Assembly (NCBI GenBank): GCA_012026795.1
Contig: VEPM01000010.1
Location: 1 to 64,000, forward strand
Length of the DNA: 64,000 nt
Direction: 5' to 3'
From: Candidatus Methanoperedens sp.
Lineage (GTDB): Archaea > Halobacteriota > Methanosarcinia > Methanosarcinales > Methanoperedenaceae
Shown here: piece by piece, positions 24,609 through 35,400 of the stretch
Layout: each line of letters opens with the position of its first letter
Numbering within the stretch: the stretch's first letter is position 1
Notes under the pieces: generated by a model
What the model saw: only the letters and a program-made list of their open reading frames with translations
What the model was told of the DNA's origin: nothing
Databases searched by the model: none
Program-made: the position numbers and the translations under genes

Positions 24609-27600
24609 CTATGATTTTGGAATCTCCACAACAAATACAGCTCCGCCTTCAGGATTATCTTCAACCCGGATCCTGCCATTATGAAGTTCAACAATTCTTC
24701 CTGCTATTGCTAGACCCAATCCTGAACCCTTTACGCCTTTCTTTTCATTCCTGTTGAATCTTTCGAAAATGAGTTTTTTTTCCGGATCTTTTATTCCCTC
24801 TCCAAAGTCTATAATCCTTACCGAACAGGAATTAGCCTCCTCTGTGCCTTTTACCACTATTCTTTTTCCCTGCGGGGCATATTTTATAGCATTTATTATA
24901 ATGTTTATAAAAATATCTTCAATAATCCTGTTAGCTTTAACAGGTAATCTGGTTTCCAGGTTATTTTCAATCCTCATCCCGGCATTTACCGCAAGCGGTG
25001 TAAGATTTTCAATAACCTCTGTGACAACAATTTTCAAATCCAGATCCTTAAATCCAATAGATTCCAGACTCTTAAGCTTTGAAAGCTTTGTGGCATTATC
25101 AATAAGCTCCATTCCTTTGACAAGATTTCGTTTAATGGTATTGAGGTAGGATTTTTTCCGGGGATTTTTTTCATCTTCAAGAAAAAGTTCAACATATCCA
25201 TTGGCCACATTAAGAGGATTCAAAAGGTCATGGTGCATGATATCAGTGAACAGTTCCTTCATGCGGTTGGACTCCACAAGTTCCTTGTTATATTTCCTGA
25301 TAGCTTCTTCAGTATGTTTGCGTTCTGTGATATCTATTATTATTCCCTGGTAATGGGTAATATTTCCGTTCTTTTCGCGCTCGATCACTGTCCTGTCATC
25401 GACCCAGTGGACTGACCCATTTTTTGCAATGATGCGATACTCCTGATGTAACCTGTCATCACCACTCTTTGAATGTTCATGCACCTGTCTGGATACTCTT
25501 TCCAGATCGTCATGATGAATAATGGATTCATAAAGAAGCGCACCTGAAAGGAATTCCTCGGCACTGTAACCAAACTGGACTATATTATTTGAGACAAAAT
25601 CGACTGGCCAGCCTTCCTCAGCCCTCCACCTGAAAAGAACTGTCTGGCTGTTCTCAACTACCAGGTTCGACAGGCGTAGCGCCTCCTCTGAACGCTCTCT
25701 TTCTGTGATATCTCTTGCGATCCCCTGGGTCCCTGTTACTTCCCCATTTTCATTTCTCAGTATCCTGATATTATGAAGGACATTAATTACCTTGCCGCTC
25801 TTTGAAATATACCTGTTCTCAAAATCGAAAACATCAGTGCCATTTTCTATCATTTCCCGGAATTTCTGGAAAGATTTCTCCCTATCCTCAGGATATATGT
25901 ATTTAGACCAGTGATGACCGATCACTTCTCCAGGAAGAGCTTCTAATATCCGCAATCCTGCATCATTCATGAAGATATGATTGCGCTTCTTATCCGTCAA
26001 ATAAATGATATCTGTAGTCAGTTCAACGAGATTCCTGTATTTTTCCTCTGATTGTTTGAGCTGCTCCTCCATATGCTTGCGTTTCGTAATGTCACGGACA
26101 TATTCGATTACGCCATTCATCTGTCCGGTAATCATATCATTAAGAGGATAACTGTAAATTTCCACCCATCCCACCTGCTTTCCTCCAGGTCCGTGTCTGG
26201 CAACTTCTCTATAAGCTGCTTTGCCGGTTTTGAGCGTTTCCCAGGCAGGACAAAGCTCACACCGCTCTTTTCTTTGGTGATATGCTTCATAGCATTTCTT
26301 TCCAATAAGCGGCACAGCATGCGGGTACCAGCTTTCAGCGGTCTTGTTAGCACTGATAATGTTCATGCCCTTATCGATTATTCCGATTCCATCCTGGATG
26401 CTTGAATAGATGCTTTCAAGGAATTTCTCTCCTTTACGAAGCTTCTCTTCAGTACGCTTACGCTCGGTAATGTCTGCTATTGCCGCAACAGCTCCAGAGT
26501 ATTTTCCATTCTCATCTGTAATAGGGGATGTTTCTAAACTTGTATATATTTTTGTTCCATCTTTCCGGATAAATTCAAAATCGTACTGTCCTTTGACTCC
26601 TTGCGAACGTCGTTCTAGATAGCGCATTGCATTCTCTTTCTCCTGTTCATCCATAAAAGAAAACACATGCTTTCCCAGCATCTCATCAACTGTATATCCG
26701 AGCATCTGTGCCATACGCGGGTTTACAAAAGTAGTGTTCCCATCTTTATCAAGCACCCAGATACCTTCCATTAATGTCTCTACCAGTCTGCGGTATTTCT
26801 CCTCACTCTCGCGCAGGGTTTGTTCCAGGCGCTTTTGTCCTGTTATTTCCCTGACAACCTTTATTCCTGCTATGATTTTCCCTTTAGAATCCCTTAAAGG
26901 AGATGAAGTAAGGTCATAATAAAAATCTCCCTTATCTGTGGAAACTTTTCTTTCCGACCTGTGGATCTTCCCATCCCTGAATGTCCTCTCAACCGGGCAA
27001 TCGTCACATATTTTTTCCTTGCCTTCATATGCTTTGTAACAAAGTTCACCTGTCTTGTTCCCGAACAGATCATTTTGAACATAGTTCTGGTATATTATTT
27101 TATAACCAGTATCCTGGATTATTATACCATCACCCAGTGCTGCAATGATAGCCTCGGATTTGTTTTTCTCCTCCTGCGCTTTTGCAAGAGCCGCATTTAA
27201 TGCCACCTCATTTCGCTTAATTTGTGAAATATCCCTTATAATCGCAAGAAGTACTTTACGACCTTTCAATTCCATTATATCTGCGTTGATCAATGCATAA
27301 TATTCCGATCCGTCTTTGCGTTTCAACCTGCCTTCCCAATCCCTCACCTTCCCTTTTTCTCTTAAAGAGTCCAGTAAAAGCTTTCGTTCTTCCAGATCAG
27401 CATAGGTTGCTCCAACACCAATTGCCCTGTATTCATCGAGAGAGAAGCCGCTCATCTCCTGCATGTTTTTATTGGCATCAATAATATTTCCTTCAAGGTC
27501 AGCTATCCCTATCCCGACAGGAGCCGAATCAAATAATAAACGATACTTGGCCTCTGATTCGCTAAGTGCTTTAATCACTTTTTTCCGCTCAATATCAGCG

Positions 27601-27695
27601 TTTTCAAGTGTACTCAGGCGCTCTTTTAAGCTGTTAAGTTCCTCGATTAACTGGCCTTTCGTTTTTCCTTTCATTTTTCCACTCGAAACGCACAT
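24609..27695 (-). CDS. multi-PAS cytoplasmic histidine kinase
   Basis: A 1028-residue sensor kinase with no membrane segment. After a short coiled coil I count six PAS domains (starting near residues 46, 182, 296, 420, 545 and 670), several followed by PAC strands ending in DITERK-type motifs. PAS2 and PAS4 contain Cys-rich stretches (CYKAYEGKEKICDDCPV, CYEAYHQRKERCELCP). The H-box is HHDLLNPL (about 822), a form common in archaeal kinases, and HATPase motifs NAIKYAPQGK and GSGLGLAI are intact. An alternative start is at 27674. It starts eight bases after aksF ends. Confidence 0.92.
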   Translation of the reverse strand: MCVSSGKMKGKTKGQLIEELNSLKERLSTLENADIERKKVIKALSESEAKYRLLFDSAPVGIGIADLEGNIIDANKNMQEMSGFSLDEYRAIGVGATYADLEERKLLLDSLREKGKVRDWEGRLKRKDGSEYYALINADIMELKGRKVLLAIIRDISQIKRNEVALNAALAKAQEEKNKSEAIIAALGDGIIIQDTGYKIIYQNYVQNDLFGNKTGELCYKAYEGKEKICDDCPVERTFRDGKIHRSERKVSTDKGDFYYDLTSSPLRDSKGKIIAGIKVVREITGQKRLEQTLRESEEKYRRLVETLMEGIWVLDKDGNTTFVNPRMAQMLGYTVDEMLGKHVFSFMDEQEKENAMRYLERRSQGVKGQYDFEFIRKDGTKIYTSLETSPITDENGKYSGAVAAIADITERKRTEEKLRKGEKFLESIYSSIQDGIGIIDKGMNIISANKTAESWYPHAVPLIGKKCYEAYHQRKERCELCPAWETLKTGKAAYREVARHGPGGKQVGWVEIYSYPLNDMITGQMNGVIEYVRDITKRKHMEEQLKQSEEKYRNLVELTTDIIYLTDKKRNHIFMNDAGLRILEALPGEVIGHHWSKYIYPEDREKSFQKFREMIENGTDVFDFENRYISKSGKVINVLHNIRILRNENGEVTGTQGIARDITERERSEEALRLSNLVVENSQTVLFRWRAEEGWPVDFVSNNIVQFGYSAEEFLSGALLYESIIHHDDLERVSRQVHEHSKSGDDRLHQEYRIIAKNGSVHWVDDRTVIEREKNGNITHYQGIIIDITERKHTEEAIRKYNKELVESNRMKELFTDIMHHDLLNPLNVANGYVELFLEDEKNPRKKSYLNTIKRNLVKGMELIDNATKLSKLKSLESIGFKDLDLKIVVTEVIENLTPLAVNAGMRIENNLETRLPVKANRIIEDIFINIIINAIKYAPQGKRIVVKGTEEANSCSVRIIDFGEGIKDPEKKLIFERFNRNEKKGVKGSGLGLAIAGRIVELHNGRIRVEDNPEGGAVFVVEIPKS

Positions 27696-27702
27696 GTTTC
27701 TT

Positions 27703-28686
27703 TCATCTAATCAATTTTGTGATTTCATTTGAAATATCAAGAGTAGAACAGGAACCTCCAAGGTCAGGAGTAACGATACCATTATCAAGAACATTATTTA
27801 CAGCCTGGCCTATTTTTGTTGCTTCCACGCCAAACCCTGCCCATTCAAGCATCATCTTGACGCTCAGTATGGCTGCTATAGGATTAGCAATGCCTTTTCC
27901 TGCAATATCGGGAGCGCTGCCATGTATGGGTTCAAAAAGCGCATATTTATCGCCGATATTGGCGCTGGGACACAGGCCCAGGCCGCCTACCATAGCCGCA
28001 GCTTCGTCGCTAAGTATGTCCCCGAAAAGATTTGTAGTCACTATCACATCATATTTCTCCGGATGCAGGATCATATCGTATGCCATGGCATCTACGAGCA
28101 TTTCATTATATACTATATCATTTTTTTTCGCAACGCCTGTGCAGACATCACGGAAAAACGAATCGGATTTCAAAACATTTGCTTTATGGACTATAGTTAA
28201 CTGCTTTTTCCTCATCTTTGCGATCCTGCATGCTTTTTCTGCGATTCTTGCACTGCCTTTGCGTGTAATTATTCTTGTGGAATATGCAACATCCTCATGC
28301 AGTTCTTCGACACCTGAGTACATGCCCTCCGTATTTTCCCTTACTATCACAAAATCGAATTTCTTTGCACAGGGTAATTTAACTTTTTCAAGAGGCGTGA
28401 AAGGACGGATATTTGCATACAGGTCGAGTTCTTTGCGCAACCGCACAAGAACGCTCTTATAATTGGGATCAGGCACAGTTGTAATAGCCCCGAAAAGAAC
28501 GCAATCGCACTGCTTGATGAGAGAAATATCATCATCATTGATAGCACTTCCCGTTTTTTCCCATTTGCCAAAACCAATCTCAAGAGGAACTTTCTCTATA
28601 TCAAGGCCGAAAACATCAAGTACTGATAATGCCGCAGGTAAGACTTCCTTCCCTATGCCATCACCGGGAATAATTGCGATTTTCAT
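27703..28686 (-). CDS. aksF: isopropylmalate/homoisocitrate dehydrogenase family (AksF-like)
   Basis: A 327-residue NAD(P)-dependent beta-decarboxylating dehydrogenase. It has IPGDGIGKEV at the N-terminus, LYANIRP, the RENTEGMYSGVEE substrate loop, KANVLKSDS, TTNLFGDILSDEAAAMVGGLG and GSAPDIAGKGIANP. The segment AITTVPDPNYKSVLVRLRKE resembles the homoisocitrate dehydrogenase AksF of methanogens more than LeuB, and a YLRT-type homoaconitase subunit is two genes upstream. That favours coenzyme B (or related) 2-oxoacid elongation. LeuB is the alternative. I start at the ATG at 28686 with AGGA upstream, since the longer frame would overlap the previous gene. Confidence 0.82.
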   Translation of the reverse strand: MKIAIIPGDGIGKEVLPAALSVLDVFGLDIEKVPLEIGFGKWEKTGSAINDDDISLIKQCDCVLFGAITTVPDPNYKSVLVRLRKELDLYANIRPFTPLEKVKLPCAKKFDFVIVRENTEGMYSGVEELHEDVAYSTRIITRKGSARIAEKACRIAKMRKKQLTIVHKANVLKSDSFFRDVCTGVAKKNDIVYNEMLVDAMAYDMILHPEKYDVIVTTNLFGDILSDEAAAMVGGLGLCPSANIGDKYALFEPIHGSAPDIAGKGIANPIAAILSVKMMLEWAGFGVEATKIGQAVNNVLDNGIVTPDLGGSCSTLDISNEITKLIR

Positions 28687-28705
28687 GTTTTTTCCTGGTT
28701 TTTCA

Positions 28706-29566
28706 TTATTTTTTTTCCTTGTTCTCGATATTACCATTCATTATCCTTACAAGCATCCTGATCGCATCCACAATATCGTATTCGGACGCGCCCCAGTGAA
28801 CTACGGCGCCGTCAATGCCATTAAGGTTCACCATACCTGATTTCTTGCTCTGGCAGCATCGTGTGATAAAAGGTTTTGTGGGCAGGTAAAGTTCTGTTTT
28901 AAGCGGACACATATTGATATGCTTATAAGTCAAATCGGGATAGCGAAGCTCAAATATCTGTTTTGATATATCACATCCCACAAGCATGGAGTTATCTTTG
29001 ATATCGGTATCGGTATCAAGGTATTTTCCTTTTAGTTCAGAGGCGTGACAGGGAAATACCACATTTTCACCTTCAAACTGGCGAAGGTCAATGAGTTTTG
29101 TCGAAAAACGAATATTCAGTTCTCCGAGTATACCGCTTCTAACAAGTCTCTGGATTGCAAAGTCAAGCCAGGGTGGTTCAGGTGGTGAGATATCAATTAT
29201 TTCTATTTCCATTACTTCATGCAGGCTCGGATCCCGGATAAAAGTCGTATGCCTGTCCATACCCTCAAAAATTACAGTATTTATGACACCTTTACATAAG
29301 GGAAGAGCGCATTCGATAAGCTTCGTCCTGTCATGGGAATCAAGTTTTTCCTTAAATTTTGTTATCTCTTTTCCACAGGCAATCAACTCAAGTGAGACCA
29401 GTTTTCTTAACAGTCCCTCGCCTTCACTTTTCACCTTATATATTTCGTAACCCGATGGAAGTTCGGCGATCAGGTATTCCGTAGTAAAATATATCGGCCC
29501 CCCGATCCTTCCTGTCGGATCGGTCCTGGTCATACCTACGCTTTTATAATCAGCCGGGAATATCAA
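28706..29566 (-). CDS. conserved-looking unknown protein in the hacB-aksF operon
   Basis: A 286-residue soluble protein. Cys residues in [23 protein letters not shown] and [10 protein letters not shown], plus [10 protein letters not shown] near the end, could form a metal or cofactor site. No signal peptide or membrane helix is visible. Its start overlaps the end of the hacB-like gene by four bases and its stop is about 20 bases before aksF, so it is encoded between two enzymes of one pathway. I do not recognise the family; a role in the same 2-oxoacid pathway is inferred from position. Confidence 0.75.
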   Translation of the reverse strand: MIFPADYKSVGMTRTDPTGRIGGPIYFTTEYLIAELPSGYEIYKVKSEGEGLLRKLVSLELIACGKEITKFKEKLDSHDRTKLIECALPLCKGVINTVIFEGMDRHTTFIRDPSLHEVMEIEIIDISPPEPPWLDFAIQRLVRSGILGELNIRFSTKLIDLRQFEGENVVFPCHASELKGKYLDTDTDIKDNSMLVGCDISKQIFELRYPDLTYKHINMCPLKTELYLPTKPFITRCCQSKKSGMVNLNGIDGAVVHWGASEYDIVDAIRMLVRIMNGNIENKEKK

Positions 29567-30054
29567 GGAGTCACCTTTTTGCGATGTTCAACAAGTCCGC
29601 CATCAGCAAGTATCTCGCGCAGGAAATCCGGGAGTTTTGTGGCCGGATATGTTTTCCCATTATTTTTCACAATTCCTTTCTCAAGGTCGATCTCGATATT
29701 ATCCCCCTCTTCGCAATCAATCCTTGCTTCGATAATAGGCAATCCCACATTTATTGCGTTCCTGAAAAATATCCGGGCGAATGATTCGGCTACGATGCAC
29801 GCTATGCCTGCATATTTTAAAGCCAGGGGTGCCTGTTCCCTGGATGAGCCGCATCCGAAATTCTTTCCAGCTACGATTATGTCACCTTTTCGGACTTTTT
29901 GGGAAAATAACGGGTCGATCCCTTCCATAACATGGGACGCGAATACGTTCATATCAGTCGTGCGCAGGTATTTACCGGGAATTATAACATCGGTATCGAC
30001 ATTATCACCGAATTTCCAGGCTCTTCCCGATATAATATTGTTTTTGCCAGTCAT
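29563..30054 (-). CDS. hacB: homoaconitase small subunit (YLRT type)
   Basis: A 163-residue swivel subunit of the homoaconitase/isopropylmalate isomerase family, with [36 protein letters not shown] and [14 protein letters not shown]. The loop YLRT is the form reported for the homoaconitase small subunit of Methanocaldococcus (Arg26-Thr27), whereas isopropylmalate isomerase has YLVY. It therefore probably pairs with a HacA large subunit encoded elsewhere and acts in coenzyme B synthesis. First gene of an operon with the unknown protein and aksF. Confidence 0.85.
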   Translation of the reverse strand: MTGKNNIISGRAWKFGDNVDTDVIIPGKYLRTTDMNVFASHVMEGIDPLFSQKVRKGDIIVAGKNFGCGSSREQAPLALKYAGIACIVAESFARIFFRNAINVGLPIIEARIDCEEGDNIEIDLEKGIVKNNGKTYPATKLPDFLREILADGGLVEHRKKVTP

Positions 30055-30167
30055 TTACTGACAGTTTATTGTTTACAGCGAATATAAAAATTTTGGTAAA
30101 AGATATTATCAATGACAGTGATAAACACTAGGAAGTTAATCCGGCAAGTCAAGGTGGTTGAATTGTT

Positions 30168-30398
30168 GTGAAATTGAATTATATAATTTTAATATTAATA
30201 GTAATGATTTTGCTCAGTGGTTGCATTTCAAGAGAAAATATTCAAGCATTAGAAAAATACGATAAAACATCAGTTCCTGCTGTAACACTAGCCCCGATAA
30301 CTGTTACTGAATCAGAACCTTATAATACGTTTTTGCATATTGATTATATTGACAATATTCGTTTAATGAGGTGGACTTACAAAGGAATATGTCAGTGA
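30168..30398 (+). pseudogene. 5' fragment of a secreted polysaccharide-deacetylase-like lipoprotein
   Basis: A GTG start with AAGGTGG upstream opens a lipoprotein signal peptide (MILLSGCIS lipobox), a linker, and the first strand of a deacetylase-like domain (FLHIDYIDNIR), then the frame runs to a stop at 30398. The natural continuation lies in another frame from about 30371. A single-base change near 30365-30375 would join the two. Either the gene is inactivated or there is a sequence error here. Confidence 0.6.
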
Positions 30399-30955
30399 TT
30401 CTGGGCGTAATTCCTTTCACTCACATAGAGGATGATAAGATAATTTATGAGTATCTGTTATCAATCAAAGATAATCCTCATGTAGAAATTGCACAACATG
30501 GAACATATCATACTCAAAGTGAGATTTTTAATTTAACCGAAGATGAAACGTATAAATTAGCAAAAATAGGAAAAGACAAACTCTATGATCTACTGAAGAT
30601 AAATCCAGTAACTTTCATTCCACCGAATAATGAATACAATGATAATAGCACATTCCCATTAAGTGAACTGGGATTTAAGTATCTATCTGCGGGAAATCAG
30701 TATTGGGATAACCTATATGATACCCGTATGTATAGAGTGGGATATTCAACAGCAACAAAGTATGGTAATAACGGAGCTATTACTCCGGATACCCAAGTAA
30801 TTAGTGATTGTAAAGAAAGCTTAGATGCAACCAATTTTTGCTTAGTATTATTCCATCCGCAAGACTACGATAATAGAGGTCTTGATAGCTTTAAAAATAT
30901 ATTAGATGGACTATTAAAATTGAATGCAACAACAAAAACATTTGGAAGTAAGTAA
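30371..30955 (+). CDS. 3' fragment of a polysaccharide-deacetylase-like protein
   Basis: This frame encodes a NodB-like domain without its beginning. Readable elements are MSVILGVIPFTH, the motif EIAQHGTYHTQS (a metal-binding His-x3-His type site), PVTFIPPNNEYN and NFCLVLFHPQDYDN. Such domains deacetylate N-acetyl sugars in cell-surface polymers or are divergent relatives. The N-terminal lipoprotein part is in another frame at 30168-30398, so as it stands the protein lacks its export signal. Confidence 0.6.
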   Translation: MDLQRNMSVILGVIPFTHIEDDKIIYEYLLSIKDNPHVEIAQHGTYHTQSEIFNLTEDETYKLAKIGKDKLYDLLKINPVTFIPPNNEYNDNSTFPLSELGFKYLSAGNQYWDNLYDTRMYRVGYSTATKYGNNGAITPDTQVISDCKESLDATNFCLVLFHPQDYDNRGLDSFKNILDGLLKLNATTKTFGSK

Positions 30956-31002
30956 GAATCTTACTTACTACTCTTTTTTATCGAGGTTGAAAAGATGATT
31001 TC

Positions 31003-32433
31003 TCATCTTTTCTTCCTGGCCAGGAAATAAACCGCAGCCCCGATGATCACGATTACGATCACTGCGATAAGCCATGTCGGGGAACCTGATGGCGCCTTGC
31101 CTGGCGCTGTTCCTGCTGCTCCCGGCGCTCTGGTTGTACTTGAGCCTGATGTTGTTGCGGGGGCGATTGTTGCTGCAACTCCTGCTTTTGCAACTATTGC
31201 AAAGGGTGAGAAGGAGTTTGTCCTGCCCTCAAAGATCGAGTAGGTGTCATCCTTTGATACGAACTTTGTCTCAAGCTGTATCCAGTTGCTTCCATCCCAT
31301 TTCTCAAGAACTATTGCGCTGTTTTGAACGCTGTTCTCATTCATCCAGGAGTTTTCAACCCTGAATTTGATGAGAGCATCCCTGATATTCTTCGGAGTTG
31401 CAAAGCCCGCAGTTCCGACCCAGATATTAGCATTCTTATATACAAGTCCCTCAGGCGGGAAGCTCACAAGTGTCGAGGTATTCTTCAATACTTCTACTGA
31501 TGTGGTGATGATCCCCAGAGTGGTGTTGCCTGTTATATTGACATACATTAGCGGGTTCTTTTTATCAGTGAACCTATAGGTGGTAAGAGCATCTTTTGAT
31601 ATCTGCATATCATATTTCTCGATCACTTCGATATTTGATACATTCTCACCTGATCTGCCTCCGCCGCCTCCTCCACCGCCTCCCCCGCCAGAACTGCCAC
31701 TGTCCCCGCTGCCGGAAGGACCTGTGATAGATACTGTTCCGGATTCTGTTCCTCCCGGGATGGAAGAGATGGCATTTAATGTGAATGTGTTGGATGCGGC
31801 CGGAGAGGTCGCCCTTACGGTCCATGAACCTGACGTGGAGGCCCCTGGCGCAATAGAGCCAAGAGCATATGGATTAGTTCCGGAAGAAAGGCTCCATCCG
31901 GCTGGCAATACAAGTGTCACATTAACATTCGTGGCATCCGAAGCGCCAACGGAGGCGTCATTTGAAACAACATAGCTTACAGAAGCATAGCCTCCTGTTG
32001 CTATTGAAGATACATTTGAGGAGGCGGATATTGAAATGACCGGCCTGTCTTTTACGGTGACCGCGGAAGTTGAGGATCTTACCCCGTTACTCCCGTCGTC
32101 GCCTGATCCCGTGATAGTAAACGGAGCTGCGTTCGTTCCGGAGCTTGTTGCCGTTATCGTCCATGAGATTGCTTTTGTGCCATTGGTCGTGAACTGCAAT
32201 TGCTGGACAGGTGTCGGGATATTGAACAATCCCGAGTTATCTGTCAGTGTTACATCCACGGTCAGTGTTCCCGTCACAGTCGATGCAGTCACAGATGATG
32301 AAACTGTTATACTCTCATCCTTTACTACCGTACTATCATAACTGATCGCTCCAATAGTTATTGTCGCAACTGCCGATGATGCCGGGATCGCAAGAATCAA
32401 TAGCATCATGGATACGATAATTTGTTGTTTCAT
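31003..32433 (-). CDS. secreted PGF-pre-PGF domain protein with C-terminal membrane anchor
   Basis: A 476-residue surface protein with a signal peptide (about 1-22), Ig-like/CARDB-like repeats in the first half (about 25-230), a poly-Gly linker (about 240-260), a PGF-pre-PGF domain (about 265-420; NIEVIEKYD, VNITGNTT, NIWVG, IKFRVENSW), a Thr/Ala/Pro/Ser linker and a final helix with LARKKR. It lacks a clear PGF tripeptide before the helix, so it is probably held by this helix. The start at 32433 has GAGGA eight bases away; the alternative ATG at 32448 overlaps the upstream gene's stop. It is coupled to the giant gene before it. Confidence 0.85.
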   Translation of the reverse strand: MKQQIIVSMMLLILAIPASSAVATITIGAISYDSTVVKDESITVSSSVTASTVTGTLTVDVTLTDNSGLFNIPTPVQQLQFTTNGTKAISWTITATSSGTNAAPFTITGSGDDGSNGVRSSTSAVTVKDRPVISISASSNVSSIATGGYASVSYVVSNDASVGASDATNVNVTLVLPAGWSLSSGTNPYALGSIAPGASTSGSWTVRATSPAASNTFTLNAISSIPGGTESGTVSITGPSGSGDSGSSGGGGGGGGGGGRSGENVSNIEVIEKYDMQISKDALTTYRFTDKKNPLMYVNITGNTTLGIITTSVEVLKNTSTLVSFPPEGLVYKNANIWVGTAGFATPKNIRDALIKFRVENSWMNENSVQNSAIVLEKWDGSNWIQLETKFVSKDDTYSIFEGRTNSFSPFAIVAKAGVAATIAPATTSGSSTTRAPGAAGTAPGKAPSGSPTWLIAVIVIVIIGAAVYFLARKKR

Positions 32434-32444
32434 ACAGATCGTCC

Positions 32445-35400
32445 TCATTTTTCTCCTCCGCCGCCACCGCCACTGCCGCCAGGCCCTCCTTTGGGCGCAT
32501 CTTTATCCATTATATAGAAATTCTTCTTCAATGTCTCAGTCCTGCCTGCATTATCATTATCGGTCACATCAATGAATGCCGTGAATTCGCCGAAACTGAA
32601 GTCATGGCTTCCTCCTGCTTTTAGATCAGCCGGCATTTCGGAATCATTTACTCTTATCAGCCCTTCACCCTCGATGAGGGTAACATTGACATTAGCAATA
32701 TCCCATGTTTTCGGAAGGTCATCGAAGGGGCCTCTATTAAAAGAACCGCCAAAAGACATTTTTATCTTTGTTAAAACTGCGGTTCCATTGATGGGCGTGC
32801 CCTTGAAGTCTTTCGCAGCAACATAAAGTGTTATGCTGTCATTCTTATCGAAATCCTGCTTCTGGATAAATGTCATTGCCCTGAGAGTCCCATTGATCTT
32901 TATTGTTGGGATCGCCATGGGGTAGCTCTCCATGTTGCCTGTCCCGATGTCCCATGATCCCCTTTCTGACATGTTCACATAAATCGGATTCATCGGATCG
33001 AACATGCCCATAGGGAAAGCGTCGCCATATCCTCTTTCAGGTCCATACATATCATATGATGCAGGCGATTGCCCGCCCCAATCCTCCAGTTGTGTAAGAT
33101 CAGGGTCATCATCATACATGGCCTGTGTGGGGAAGTTGAAGCCATTGGGTATAGTATCGAACATTAATATCGAATACCTTTTATCGGAACTAATATTCCC
33201 TGCTGGCATGTTGCCGCCTCCACCACCCATTGTGGCAAGATCAGCACCTATATCCTCATCGCTGAATTTTCCTGTATAATAGATCGGGGCGTCTGCTCCC
33301 CATTGCGGTATGGGGAAAACCTGTGTGGTGCTATTGTTCAATAGAACCAGCCTTCCTCCCCATTCCGGAGCGGAGGCCGCATAATAATTATTCAGTTCAG
33401 GGATTGGTTCACCAATGCGGTAAACATTTGAACTTGAATTTGTGAGGTTCTCTACAAGCACACGGTCCATAGTATCTCTGCCAAATTGCATCCCATCAGC
33501 CGATGTGGGCGCTTTATCTTCATATCCATATACGAGGTAATCCATGGAATTGAAAGTCACTTTGTTAACCGAGCCGCGCATCTTCTCGAGTTCGCCATTT
33601 GCATTATAGTTATCCATCAATTCGCTCGCGGAGTTTACTTCTCCAACCAGGACCGGCCTGTTCAATCTCAAGACGACTGTATTGTTACTCTGATATATGG
33701 CTTCAACCGTGAAATCAAGACCGCCGATCCACCAATTCATGCCAGTGCTGAATGTCTGCACGATAGGTCCAGGGCCTCCTGGACTGCCGCCTGGCATTGT
33801 CCACGGCCATCCTTTATATGACATATTTATAGTGGTGCTGCCTGCCCCGATTGACGTAACGTTGAACAACCACATTTGATATTCATACATTCCAAGCCCC
33901 AGGATAAGATGATCACCTGTTTTATTGATCAACGTGACATTGTATGTGATCACATTCTTTGCACTGCTTGAATTGATCAAAGTTCCGTTCCCCGGATACA
34001 TGGTGGTTCCCCAGTCTGTGGAATAATTGAATCCTTGTGTAGTATTGTTGAAATACCATCTTTCAAAGGGATACTCAAGCTGGTATTTCGCACCATCATT
34101 CCACCACGTCCCTATGCCGCGCTGGAATTCGATCTCATCGCCAAAGCCAAGGAGCATGTTATTTCCGGGTAAGCCGTCTGAAGTAATATTATCGCTCAAT
34201 TTAGTTAGATCTATTCTTCCAGGAATACCCAGGGCTCCTGTTACCATGAAGTTCCTCAGTTCGAACCTGGGCATTTCCCAGAACATGTCTTCATCCGCCG
34301 TGGCATAGCTGCCGTCAATACTGGCATTGTAATAGATCATCCATGCCCCTGTCGGCATAGTATTGGCGGTCGAGTTTATTGATATTATGGTAAGTCCTTT
34401 TGAATCAGTCGTGCTATTGACCCCGGTAAGCGGATAATGTAACCTGCTCTCATCCATCAAGAAGTCTATTGATACATTGCTGCCTGATACAGGTGTCCCG
34501 TCCGGTTCCAGAACGAGGACAGGTATCTTGATGACAGAGCCGTTCGCAAATGTCCCGAGATTCATTCCACCCCAGCCTTTCCTGTATGTTGTGAAATCAA
34601 GCATATAAGCGCCTGATGTGTATTTATTGGAAAGCAGGTATATCGGGTCTCCTCCGAATTGTACACCGTTGCCTGAGCTTGCATCTATGTATGTTCCGGA
34701 TGAGAAGTTTGATATGTTGCTGATATAGACTTTATCATATATCCCGGCATCTACCGAATCCAGCATGAGGATATTGTACCTTTCATTGCCGTAATACTGG
34801 CCATCGCCGTCAAGATCGACATTTCTCCATTCCTCATCATAAATATTTCCCATAAGGAACTTTCCGGATTTGCTTCCTGCCATCACTGACGGGCTTACCA
34901 TGAGCCCATTTTTCAGGGTGTTTATGCCCTGCAATTTTATTGTGCCATCGGATGTAATCTCAGTTATCTCCCATGTCCTTCCTGTATAGTCGGTGAAGCT
35001 GTCACCCACGGACGCATTGAAGACCTGGGTCGTTGTATTGTCCGAAAGGTTGTAGTATTGGTCCCGTGGCTCACTCTGGTTTTCAAATTCCATATAAACC
35101 GTATTATTAACAGTATCAATGGCTGCCATTGCAAAGTACGGGACAAGACTGTGATTCCAGATATCTACGACCTGGTCATTACCATTACCCGCTATCATTG
35201 TGAACTCTCGCTCATCAGGGTTCCCACTGAAGTTCCTGCTGCTGGCTTTTCCTGCTGTAATTGCGCCGATCGATGTGAATTTATCCCTATTTGCAATGAT
35301 ATCGGAGGTAGCATTGATCGCGGTCGTATTTGTATGGAATTGGCCCCCGTTGATGGTTACTCGCATCAGCTCAGGGACTGTAACACTTGCAAGTTTTAAC

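Noticed and set aside
31580-31975. Pro-rich frame on the plus strand
   Set aside because: It is the reverse of the poly-Gly linker of the PGF-pre-PGF protein.
34250-34270. GTTCGAACC resembling a tRNA T-loop
   Set aside because: It lies inside the 2009-codon gene and no cloverleaf could be built around it.
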